Source of the DNA: Nautilus pompilius | Taxonomy: Eukaryota > Mollusca > Cephalopoda > Nautilida > Nautilidae | Direction: 5' to 3' | Length of the DNA: 64,000 nt | Assembly: GCA_018389105.1 (NCBI GenBank) | Contig: JACATO010001085.1 | Coordinates: 186,001 to 250,000, forward strand | Program-made: the position numbers and the translations under genes | Notes under the pieces: model-generated | Told to the model about the DNA's origin: nothing | Database searches by the model: none | Seen by the model: the letters and a program-made list of their open reading frames with translations, nothing else | Shown: positions 49,938-59,911 of the stretch, piece by piece | Layout of the letters: every line of letters begins with the position of its first letter | How positions within the stretch are numbered: position 1 is the stretch's first letter

Positions 49938-51369
49938 GTAACTAAGGTTCTGCGTAGAATTCGTGTAGCCCTGTTGTCAGGGGTCGTCCAGCTAGCTAAC
50001 CCTGCGCTTCTGGTGCTGGTAGCCCCTCCCTCTCCCTGCTTAGATAAGCGTCTTTTAAAAATACAATAACAACTCGGCTAGTTATTCTCCCCGCCCCTGC
50101 TGGCTGTGTTGGGTTTAATTTATTTGGGAACATCTCGAGCACTGCCTGGGTTAGGCACGCCCGGCCGGAGTAGCCTGACAGCTAACGGCACCCGGACGGG
50201 CCTCGTTTAAATGTCTGGTAACTGCATTATGCTCGGAATGTAATCCCGGGGATGGTCGGTCGGCCGGACTGCTGCGAGCTACCAACTAACCGATGGAAGC
50301 CGACGCGCAGACGAGGCAGGAATGCAAAGTATGCCCGTCATGACTGGCACTGGTTCGCAGCCCGCCGCGATAGATGTCAACAAGTGGTCTGCCTCATTCA
50401 CCGTCTCCGAGCGGTCGGGCCGCGCTGCTAGTCTGTGTCGGGAACCGTCAGCCGGTGTTGGTTCCAGTTTTGCTCGATCACGCGCGGTTACTTTCTTACC
50501 GATGAATTTAATATTTGTACGGGATTGTTATGAGTCACGTGTAATTTGATTCCAGTTGTGATGATCTAAATTGTCCGTGAAAGAATTCCACTTATCCTAC
50601 ACGGGTTGGTTGGGTCGCCTCAGGGAATTAAGTATGAAGAAAGTATAAAAAAAATTGAGGTGCACTATATGTGTTTATAGATATATAAACGACATACTTT
50701 GGGAACAAGACTAAAGTTTAAAGGTCCGACTCGTTACGGCTAGCAGCGGCTCTAGGCCGTGAGTGGTGAATCTGGCGGTTTACCCCATTTGACACACGTG
50801 CTGTCAAGTGAAGGCGAGAGCGACTCCCCTGACAAGATTCTGTAACCTCTAGTAAGCCACATCTCCCTAGGAAAAAACACCAGGATAGGTGGGCCAGGTT
50901 GTTGAGGTGTTAGTCATCCACTCGTTTTTCTGTTGTGTGTGTGTTTTTAAAAAAAAATTAAAGCAAACCATTTTGGACCCTTTAATTTTTGTTTATGTTC
51001 TTGATGTAGGGGGGGGGTACGCTCACTACTCGCCGATCGACATTTTATGAACGGATTAGAGGCTGAGGGAGAATGTGCGACACGGGCCGGCGGATGAAGC
51101 GAGTCCGGATTTGTCGCCAATCGGGAGGCGAACGGTCTCCTCCATGTGGCGTGGACACTGGATCTTGAGAGATCTGCCCAGGTTGGGAGAGGGCGATCTC
51201 GATGTCTAGCTATTCCTCAGTGATACGTCAACATATGTTCTCCCCGGAGAGAACACTCGCGGATAGTGTATACAGATCGGACAATGAGCAACCGAAATAA
51301 CACGTTTTTTATTCGAATGATTTACCTGACTGGCTTGATTTAATAACCCTATTTTGTTTAAAAAAATAG
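49938..51369 (+). other. Flotillin-1 intron 1
   Basis: CpG-rich for most of its length, then AT-rich. The open frame at 50322-50549 has no motif. Acceptor is aaaaaatag, unusually poor in pyrimidines, but the exon that follows is unmistakable. Confidence 0.8.
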
Positions 51370-51445
51370 GATGCTGTCATTCACATTCCTTGTTTGTGCG
51401 AGGCGGTCGTGTCTTTGTATGGCCAGGAATGCAGAAACTTCAGAA
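51370..51445 (+). CDS. FLOT1: Flotillin-1, coding exon 2
   Basis: Two bases complete Gly16, then 24 codons CCHSHSLFVRGGRVFVW followed by PGMQKLQ, then AA of Lys41 at CAGAA|gtaagt. GGRVFVWPG matches the GGRVFVLPC region of human flotillin-1, the beginning of the SPFH/PHB domain. The human palmitoylated Cys34 is replaced by Gly here (residue 35), while a Cys-Cys pair sits at 17-18, as in the SGGCC start of flotillin-2. If palmitoylation anchors this protein, Cys17/18 (or Cys6) are the likelier sites; that is inference. Confidence 0.93.
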
Positions 51446-53441
51446 GTAAGTTCTGTTTTGTTTTTGTTTTTAATTTTTGAAACATTTAAAAAAAACCTGC
51501 CTTCTGTATCCTAGTCGGTGAGATCTTGTATGTTCCTTTAAAAAAACACCAGACTGACTGAGAAAAGATGGGTGTAAGAATTTGAAATTCAGTCTGGTAA
51601 TTTTCTAAGGAGGTTCTGTATGAGAATCTCGAGCGGGATGATGTGGTGAAACGTTTAGGTGGTGCTATAGAATTTGGGATCCAGTTGCAATGTTATAATT
51701 TTACTACGTCAGGGTGTGATGGTGTGTTTGCATAATTTAGGAACAGTCGATCAGTATTTGTTGGCAGCATACAGGGTGGCTTCAAATTTTGCAGTGCTGG
51801 TATTTTGCCACAGGTGAATGGGTGGGTAACGCAGCGCAAGCTATCATTGGTGGGTGACAGTTTTTGCTGTAGCTCGATGGCACCCTGACCAATTTTCAAG
51901 TTAATGAATCTACTTAATTGGGCAGTTCTTTCCCATTTCGCTGCTTGTTTCCTTGATAGTTTCATGGTAGACTTTAAAATTTAACTTTTGAAGTTGGCCA
52001 CTATGCAAAAAAAAAAAAACTGGCTTATGCTCTTATCTTTTCAAAGTCCTCATCTCAGAAACAGGTGAGTGCAGCAAATATCTGATCTTCTGTGTGAGGG
52101 TCCTGTTGGCTCAGGAATAAAATGGTATCAGGGTTGGTGCTCGAACTGGGAGATTTCTCTTTTGTAGATTATTTTTTACTAAGTTAAAAAAATAAATAAA
52201 ACCTTGATGGGAAGATCTGCTGTTGTGCTATATGTAGCATTCATGAAAATGGCTTACATGACCCAGTCCTTGTTGGATACACCTGCTGACCAGACTGTGA
52301 TTCTCTCTTTGGTGGAGTTACCAGCTGTCTGCCCTTTTTAAGCTAGTGTTTAAAGCAGCTAATGAATTTTAAAAAGAAATAAAAAATGATGTAGTTGGTG
52401 ATTGAACATCAGAGACTAAAGGGAATGACATTTATGCAGGAAACTCAGTCTTGTAATTACCAAACTGTCATACTCCACAAAAAAAAATTTTTTTAACCAC
52501 TTTTAAAATAGATTTTAGTGGAAGAAGAGAGAGAAAGAGATTGTGTGTGTGTGTGTGTGTGTTAAATTTCTTAGCATCTCAAGTACATACAGTGGTCCGC
52601 GAGGTAGAAATTCAAGTCAAGGATAATAGGTTCAAACAAGAGATAAAACAACAGTGTATTCTGTCAGCCCCAACACTCGATACTATAATCGGCAGTTCTT
52701 GGTGTAATAATAGTAACTATTTCAGAATGGTATCGTATAGCTTGCTTGATCAAACAAGGTTTCTTTTTGATGTTGGGGATGTCTTAGTTCAGCATTTTAC
52801 CCCCCCCCCCCTTTATGGTATTAAGGAATCTGGTTATTCACTTATTCACCAGCTTAGCTAAGTTTTGTATCTATATGCTCTCTTGGAGAAAACAGCTGTA
52901 GCATCTTTTAGAATCAAGTCATGAAACTAAATAGATTAATGCATTTTATTTCTGTCCGTCAAGATCAGAGGTGTTGGTTACATTTAAAACGATACCTTTT
53001 GAAGCATAGTGTTTAACCTTTAACAGCATACCACATTCTCTCATTTTCCCCACTTGTTTAAAATGAGGTAAAAACCTTTTATGTATAAGTATTCATTTTT
53101 TTTTTTTTTTTTACTATCCAGCAAATAATACTGAAAAAACAACAACAATTTTTTTGACTTAGCCATGACGTGAAATGACCACATGAACAACCTGTTGAAT
53201 GATGTTATCGTCATCATACTGGTTTCAGATTAGTAACCTGATAGATATCTGAAAACTGATCTACCCAACCCCAGAGCTGCACATGTGGTGGGGTGTTACC
53301 CACAGCATGTCACATTTTAACTATGTACAAAAAAAGAAATTGGTTCTCTTTGATGTTCTATAACTTAGCTGTAAAATATTCTCAGAAATTTTTTAATTAA
53401 AACTTCAAATTATATATATTTTTTGTGTATACTTTTTAAAG
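51446..53441 (+). other. Flotillin-1 intron 2
   Basis: Contains a (TG)n run (52542-52561), a C10 run near 52801, and near 52085-52160 a stretch that on the minus strand has a B-box-like 'cccagttcgagcaccaaccc', perhaps an unrelated old SINE. No exon seen. Confidence 0.7.
52542..52561. repeat. (TG)n microsatellite
   Basis: About ten uninterrupted TG units. Confidence 0.95.
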
Positions 53442-53532
53442 AATGACTCTCAACACACTGACATTGACCATTGAGAGTTCTCATGTGTACACTAAACATG
53501 GAGTAGCAATATCTGTTACTGGAATCGCTCAA
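53442..53532 (+). CDS. FLOT1: Flotillin-1, alternative exon 3A (mutually exclusive)
   Basis: After acceptor actttttaaag, one A completes Lys41 and 30 codons follow: [15 protein letters not shown], then [15 protein letters not shown], ending CAA|gtaagt in phase 0. The exon belongs to the SPFH/PHB domain and joins perfectly to VKIQGSNEE in the exon at 58983. A second exon with the same length, phases and fold position lies 2.5 kb downstream. 3A is the more divergent of the two from flotillin-1 of other animals as I remember them ([22 protein letters not shown]) and carries extra basic residues (His55, Lys59, His60). Its acceptor has a purine-interrupted tract and looks weaker than that of 3B, which suggests regulated inclusion. 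Confidence 0.9.
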
Positions 53533-56057
53533 GTAAGTGCAGTAGTACATCAAACTTTGTTTGTTCATTTATTTTTCTGCATGTAATGCTTGCCTTTATA
53601 TCCTTTCTGTCATCTGTTTTTGTGGTAGTTTGGGGAAAAAATAGACAAAAACAGATGAAAGGTGGGTGGAATAGTGAGATCTGGGTGGTGTATGTATATT
53701 AGTTACACACCTTGGAAATTCTTTTCTTCATGGCTTTTAGTGAGAGAGAGAAGATTCTTTACTTATAGTAAAGATTTCTAATGCAGACATTTTATGTTCA
53801 GGCTTTTTTTTTTTTTTTTTAGAATAGAATGTGAATAATAAAGTCTAAATGCATAAGATGAATTATGAAAGGCTGTTAGAAGATACCAGATTTTCGATTC
53901 AGAAGTTTGGATATTGTTGCCTCGCTCTAATTAAACATCTTGGCATAAGTTAAGCACCATCAGATCTTCTTTCCTTAATGAACCAAAAGTAAAATGTTGC
54001 AGCAGGAATAAGCTGTGCGTTGCTCAATTTCATACTTCTGGTATATTCCGATTGCATATGTGTGTTGGATTAGCTGTAGAAAAATGAATTATAATATCTT
54101 GATTGTGTGGGTGCTAAGCAAAATAATGTCAGGTTGTTGCATGACTAAAACTGCAACTATGGCACAGAGGTCCTTTTACAGAACAAGAAATGACAGACAA
54201 TTGGAATGAAAAATCTTGGAGGGGAATCTTTGTACAACACTCAGTTTTCTTGTTGTTAAACATAAATGGCTCCAAGAGAAAATAATTCAAGAATTGATTC
54301 ACAACCCTTCACCAATGCCACTGACTTGAGGAACTGTCCAACAAATAGAATGGCCTTCATTACCATGCCCATTGCCCTGGGAAATGTCCAGATTGACATA
54401 AGCAAGTCAGATGTAATTGGACTGATGCTCATTTTTTGAGTTTGTTGGGGAGGATGCACTGGTTCAGCGAAAGTGAATGTTGATGGTTACACGAGAGTTT
54501 GGTAGTACGGGGGGAGGGGAGTTTAAAACTAAGGAAACATTGCTGTTACTGTTGAGGCTGGTCTGTCATACAGATGTGTATCCTAAGATTGAATCTTGTT
54601 GACAGGTACCATGAAAACGTTTTTGAGCCTATCATTGTTTCTCATTTTAACAATCATCCACTTGCTACTAGACAGCCATGTGGCTGCAGTGGTGTGGTAT
54701 TGTGATCGAGTCTGCTGTTTGGTTGGCTATGAGTCTGATTTGATTTGAATCTGAGTGATCAGATCAGGACCAGTGCAATGGCAAGAAATTTTCCTATTCA
54801 GAACTGGCTCCGCTTTTCTGCAATGAGTGAGGCTACCGTGGACTTGCATTTGGCTACTGTGGTAGTTCATCTCCCTTAACAGAACCGAAGTTTATTGTAT
54901 TATGATGTCACTTGCTCAACATGTGATCGGGATGGCAGAAAGATGACAGCATGAAGAGGTGTAAGAAAATTATCCATACAAGGGGAGGTTAAGTGACATT
55001 TTCATTGTAAAATACTGATATATCTAACCATGTGCTTTGTAATACTGCAAAAATAAATAATTTAATTTTCTGTTTATTTCCATAACATCATTACCTTGTT
55101 GCATTAGGTTAATTTTAAATGCATTTCTCACTAAGAAGTATGCAACAGTTCTACAGGAAATGTGTGTATAAAAAATTTGGCTTTAACTGATGTCAAGGGG
55201 TATATATTTAAAAAAGAAAAAGAAAAATGATTTTTGATTTGATGTGATGATGGGTGATGAGCCTACCTTGCATGGCTTCTCTATTACTACCAGCCAGCTG
55301 TGTGGGGTTTCTTCTACATCTAACAATGAAGAGTTCTAATATGGCATTTTTGAGGTTCTGCGGTAACTCAACTAGCCTGCCTCTTTGCCACTGCCTGAGA
55401 GCTGGACCCAGATAACTTGCTTGGTCACAAGGTCTGACATCCCGCACCTTCGCTCTCACCCATGAGCTGTCTGTCCCTATACCTCGACAGTCAAGATGGA
55501 GTTTGACAACAAGAAGAATATGATGGTGAAGATTTGTTAGTCTGGATAATTGGTTATGGTTGAATGTTATTAAATTTGCATTGTATTTTAATTTAAGAAT
55601 GTAATCAGTTTGTTTATCGTTAGAACAGGACTCTAAAGAATTTGAAAGGAAATAGAAACATAGAACTGACTTTTTTAAAATTAGTAATGTATTGGTGTTA
55701 TAAAGCCTGAGATGGTGAGTGAAAGGCTATGGTCTGTTCTGTTTGCACTTATTATTTTATCAGTTGGTGGCAAAATCGTCATTAGGAAAGAAAGGAATGA
55801 CAAAACAACATCTAAAGAATGAGAAAAGATGGCTATAACATTTGATTCTCAAACTTTAAAACTATGAATTAACCAAAAACCTGAAAGCTTCACACTTTCA
55901 GGATATTATAATTGACTCTTTTGGAAATAGAAAACATTTTCTTCTAAATGGAAATGTCAGGGTGAAATAACCATGAAGAGAGGATCCTCACTTGAATACA
56001 TTTTTTTTTTGCATGACTTAATTTGTTGATGTAGTTTGAATGTGGCTTGCTTTTCAG
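53533..56057 (+). other. Intron between the alternative flotillin exons
   Basis: 2525 bp, far longer than needed to sterically block splicing of 3A to 3B. It holds a SINE copy (55225-55500) and a weak SINE-like patch near 54660-54790; otherwise AT-rich with no further exon copy found. Confidence 0.75.
55225..55500 (+). repeat. tRNA-SINE body copy
   Basis: Starts abruptly with 'gatgagcctaccttgcatgg', then 'cttctctattactaccagcc', 'agctgtgtggggtttcttct' and 'acatctaacaatgaagagtt', the family body in order. The tRNA-like head is missing, so it is 5'-truncated. It lies between the two mutually exclusive exons. Confidence 0.65.
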
Positions 56058-56148
56058 ATTATCTTTAAACACTATGACTTTGACAATAGAAAGCCCACAG
56101 GTATATACGCAGATGGGTGTTGCTATATCAGTAACTGGCATTGCACAG
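56058..56148 (+). CDS. FLOT1: Flotillin-1, alternative exon 3B (mutually exclusive)
   Basis: After a strong acceptor (ggcttgcttttcag), one A completes Lys41 and 30 codons follow: [15 protein letters not shown], then [15 protein letters not shown], ending CACAG|gtaaga in phase 0. Length, phases and position in the SPFH/PHB domain are identical to 3A; 23 of 30 residues match. The differences are M/L42, T/S43, L/M47, S/P54, H/Q55, K/Q59 and H/M60. 3B resembles the ordinary flotillin-1 sequence more closely (SLNTMTL, ESP.VYT) and has the better splice sites, so it is probably the default form. The minus-strand open frame overlapping it (55944-56141) is a shadow. Confidence 0.93.
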
Positions 56149-58982
56149 GTAAGATACAGCTGACAAGAGGATTTTTTTTTGTTTTAAGATAGCTTTGTAT
56201 AACAACCTCTGCTCATCTGTTGTGTACAGGTCCATTTGCAATTGGGTCTCTGGTTGAGATTTGACAAAACAATGACAAAAGATGAAGAAAATTTATTTTT
56301 TTTTTTTTAAAATCAGGTAGATTACCCATATGCTCATAATGATTAAGCTTCCCTACCCTCAAAGACTTGAGTCCCTGGAACCCCATGTTCTATATCACTG
56401 ATGTTCATAATGGAATTTCAATGTATGGAATTTACTGTTGACACTAAGTTGTAGCAGGGGAGGGTCTCTAACGACTGAGTGGACGTTAAGCTTTTAATAT
56501 CATATCAAAGTTGGTAACCAGTTGGTCTTAATACTAATGCACTGCCTCTTAATATGAACTACTAACATCACATTTTTGCTTGCATTCTTTTTAACACTTG
56601 GAAACAGGGCTAATCTAAAGAAGAAATGTTTTATATTTTTAAACACTAATTGCAGTACAGAATAACTGCCATTAGCACATTTTATTTTCGTGTATCTCAC
56701 CCAAGTGTTGATCAAAGAAAGTGACAGTGTTTGTTCCTCTCTGGAGAGGAAAACCATGTGTTTTTAACTTGAATTTATTTTGCATTCTGCTATCACCACC
56801 GGTCTGAAAATGAGGCAGTTTCCATTGTTGGCTGCTCATGATTAACTTGCAATAAAACTAGCACGTTAAGCATGATATTGTTTTTTAAATACTACTACTA
56901 TTTTTATTTGCTTGTTTACTAAAGCAGGAATATCATAAGAAGTTTCTCATGTTTTTATTGCATTATTTAGTTAGTTTGTTTCTCTTGTTAACTCTTCAAA
57001 CTAATTAAGTTTACTTTTTAAAACAACGTTAACATAAACCTCCACAAGACACTACTCAAAATATTTATTTTCTTCTTGCCACATCAACTGGGAGACGGTT
57101 TCTGTATTTTGGTTTTGTTACCACCATCTTTCAATGTTGTTGAAATGAAGCCGGCCGAAAATATAATCAGCATAACTGTATCCGACTGGTTTTCATTTTA
57201 AAACCCTCCCCTAGTTAGTTAAATTTTGTTTTCTTGAGTTAATTTTTCTTTTTGTTTAATATAAATGTATATTAAATCAGAAGAAGAAATATTTGAGTTG
57301 CTTTGGGTAACTTAAGAATTATTTGCAAAGATTTCACTATTTGATGAAGAGTCTGTCTGTACCAAGTGAGCAAGTGGCTTCAGCACAATCCTTAAATTAG
57401 GAGTGCATGGATGGGCCCTGCTGGGATCTCTGTACACACTAACTTTATATATTGAATAGTTATAGTTTGTGGCCTGGGGAGGAGGTAATATAAAAAAAAA
57501 AAAGCTATTAAGATGTCTCCGTGTGTTATCACAAATATGATTACAAAAATATTCAACAGTATTTAGAATTAAGTTTCTGATTTAAGAGTAATTTTTCTGT
57601 TTGTAATTAGCAATGGTCCAGGTTTGTTTTTAAATGTTTTCAAAAAAAAGTTTATTTTGATTGGATGTTTGCAACTGCTGATCATCTACAAGCCATCATT
57701 AGAAGATTTTTCAGTAGCTTGAGAAAAATGGATTAAAAAATAAACATTTTTAAAGAAACCTGCTGACATCAGCACAAGGCTTCCCAGTGTCCAGGAATGA
57801 TCTTTTGTAACTGCTACAGAACCTAGTACACATGGAACAGACTTTCAAGAAATGAAATAGGTACTGGGAAATGGCGAGGGGCCATGTCGATTCAGGGAAT
57901 GAATTTGTAAATAGCAGAAAAGTAATGTTAAGATTAAGTTCTGTTTGAAAACCTTGATGTTTTGACATTTGCTAGGCTGTATGTGATTTTTCACTGCTTT
58001 GGTGAGCTTTAGCCATGTATGTTGTACTGTAGTATTGGGATGTTTGGCTGCAGTAATTTCACTGTTTACATTTTAACCAGACAGGTAAATGACAATAACT
58101 TCTCTGTTTATATGAATAAATTGTTTAGAACTTGTTTTGATGTGATTAATAGTAAAAAATCTGTACCCTTTCATTTGTTACGTAATGTGCTTAAACTGAC
58201 ATCATGCTGCTCCAGACTGGGATGAAAATGTGATCTTTATATTTTCTTTTCAACTTTAAATATGTTAAAAATGGCAGTGCAATCTTCCATTCCCATAGGG
58301 GCTGACTCTGTTGGGTGCTGCTCCTCACTTTCTGGCCTTGTGGGTTTCCTCTGGGGACGCTGGTTCCCCTCCCCCCACATCTAAAAAGTGAAGAGTTTTC
58401 ATAGGCATTCTGAAGTGCCAGGTTCTTTGTGGCATAGAATTGCCAACACTTCCCAGTGGACGACCGCAGCACTGAACTCCCTCACCAGTTTTTTTTCCCT
58501 TGTAGGCAACGGTGTACAATTAAAAAAACAAGGGAAAATTTAAATTACATTTGGTTGGTTGGTTTTCCCTCGATCTTGAAATTGCTATAAACAAAGGAGA
58601 ACAAGAACAAATTGAAAATAGTTTTTGTTTTTATTCTTTATAGTAATCTTTATAATTAATATGGAAGCTTGGAACCTGAAAACTGTATCCAGGTACCAAC
58701 TTCTGTGGACCGTCTTGAGGCTAAGTTAAAAAATGATGATGTTTTGAATTTTCAGTCCCCATTTGTTTAGTTCCCTGTATTATTTTTGCCATAAATGGTA
58801 TGTTTTTGGCTCCATTGTATATGCAACAGGTGAAATCCATTAAATCACAGCTGCTGCAAATTCAGTAGATTTCCCCTTTGTTTAAAAACATTTTCTAATG
58901 ACATTTACTGGTTTTGTTTGTGTGTAAGTGCTTTTTCTTTTCTTTTTTCCTAAATATTTCTTTCTTGAAAAAAATTTGAAAG
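56149..58982 (+). other. Flotillin-1 intron 3
   Basis: AT-rich; contains a SINE (58285-58520). Open frames at 57750-57968 and 58191-58472 are motif-less. No third copy of exon 3 was found here. Confidence 0.75.
58285..58520 (+). repeat. tRNA-SINE body copy
   Basis: Body blocks 'cccataggggctgactctgt', 'cttgtgggtttcctctgggg', 'ccccccacatctaaaaagtg' and 'aagagttttcataggcattc' follow the family order. The tail 'gccaacacttcccagtggac' continues to about 58520. No tRNA head remains. Confidence 0.6.
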
Positions 58983-59126
58983 GTTAAAATTCAAGGGTCC
59001 AATGAAGAGATGCTGTGTACCGCTTGTGAGCTTTTTCTCGGGAAAAGCGAGCGTGAAATCCAGAAAGTTGCTCAAGAAACACTGGAGGGCCATCAGCGCG
59101 CTATTATGGGGAACATGACAGTGGAG
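58983..59126 (+). CDS. FLOT1: Flotillin-1, coding exon 4
   Basis: Exactly 48 codons, phase 0 to 0, between tttgaaag and GTGGAG|gtatgt. The peptide runs [48 protein letters not shown]. The VKIQG...ML..AC..FLGK and [15 protein letters not shown] blocks are among the most conserved stretches of flotillin-1 and leave no doubt about identity. Residues 72-119 of the model. The upstream context aaaaatttgaaag is a weak pyrimidine tract. Confidence 0.97.
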
Positions 59127-59791
59127 GTATGTTGATGGAATTTGGAGAAAGTTGCAACACTAATAGAAATTTCATAAAGCGTACATGTGAGAATGTCCAG
59201 TTTTGCGTTTTTGCTGTCACATAAGTACAAGGTGCTCTCGTGCGCTTAGCTGGGTGGGGTTCTCAATAATTTATGAAAAAAAAAACTGTAAATTGCAACA
59301 GGTTAACAATTTCTGCTAAAGAGAGCGATTTGTGTTTTGCAATTGAATGCGGATTGGCTGGCGATCCGTTGTCATTTTTTACCAATGGACTAGCTGAAAG
59401 TATCGTGTCTGCTCAGAGTTCATGCGGAAGATGAAACCAGCAAAGCGATAGTTGGCCTGTACGATAGAAGTACTAAGACAGCTGACAAAGGACTCATTTG
59501 GGATGGAGCTGGACTGGTGCAGAAGCCAGATTGATTTGTGTGAACAAATTAGCTTGAATGCATGCGTTTATTTAGTTGTGGGTTGTTGTATAAAAAAAAA
59601 TATATATTAATGTGTTAATGAAATATAAATAAATGTATTTATGTGAAGTAACTTATTCTTCAGATCAAGAAAAAAAATTTACATTGGTTTTAGAAATGAG
59701 ATTGTGAAAGTAGCAAAATTAAAGTTACCACAAGCATTCTGATTTGCAATGTATATTTTAAATTTATCTAATTTATTTATTAAAATAATAG
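59127..59791 (+). other. Flotillin-1 intron 4
   Basis: About 665 bp; contains a moderately GC-rich patch (59340-59520) without a consistent frame. Nothing else seen. Confidence 0.85.
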
Positions 59792-59911
59792 GAGATTTAC
59801 AAGGACAGAAAGAAGTTCTCCAAAGCTGTTTTTGAAGTGGCTTCCTCTGATTTGGTCAATATGGGGATCTGTGTGGTCAGTTACACATTGAAAGACATTC
59901 GAGATGATGAG
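59792..59911 (+). CDS. FLOT1: Flotillin-1, coding exon 5
   Basis: Exactly 40 codons, phase 0 to 0, from [20 protein letters not shown] to [20 protein letters not shown], then |gtaaaa. This is the end of the SPFH/PHB domain; [31 protein letters not shown] is nearly invariant in animal flotillin-1. Residues 120-159. The next expected residues (a YL.SLG..RTAQV block at the start of the coiled coil) are not found before 64000, so at least 4 kb of intron follows. Confidence 0.97.

Larger units (their letters stand above)
49590..51300 (+). promoter_or_regulatory. CpG-rich promoter, first exon and start of intron 1 of flotillin-1
   Basis: CpG dinucleotides are dense here (for example 'gtcgtacgtcgtcgtcgtct', 'cacgcccggccgg', 'ggtcggtcggccgg'), in sharp contrast to the rest of the window. 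The block brackets the flotillin start codon at 49892 and extends about 1.4 kb downstream. That is typical of a housekeeping promoter kept unmethylated. No TATA box is evident; the start site probably lies between 49600 and 49830. Confidence 0.7.

Noticed and set aside
55944..56141. 65-codon minus-strand open frame
   Set aside because: Shadow of flotillin exon 3B on the opposite strand.
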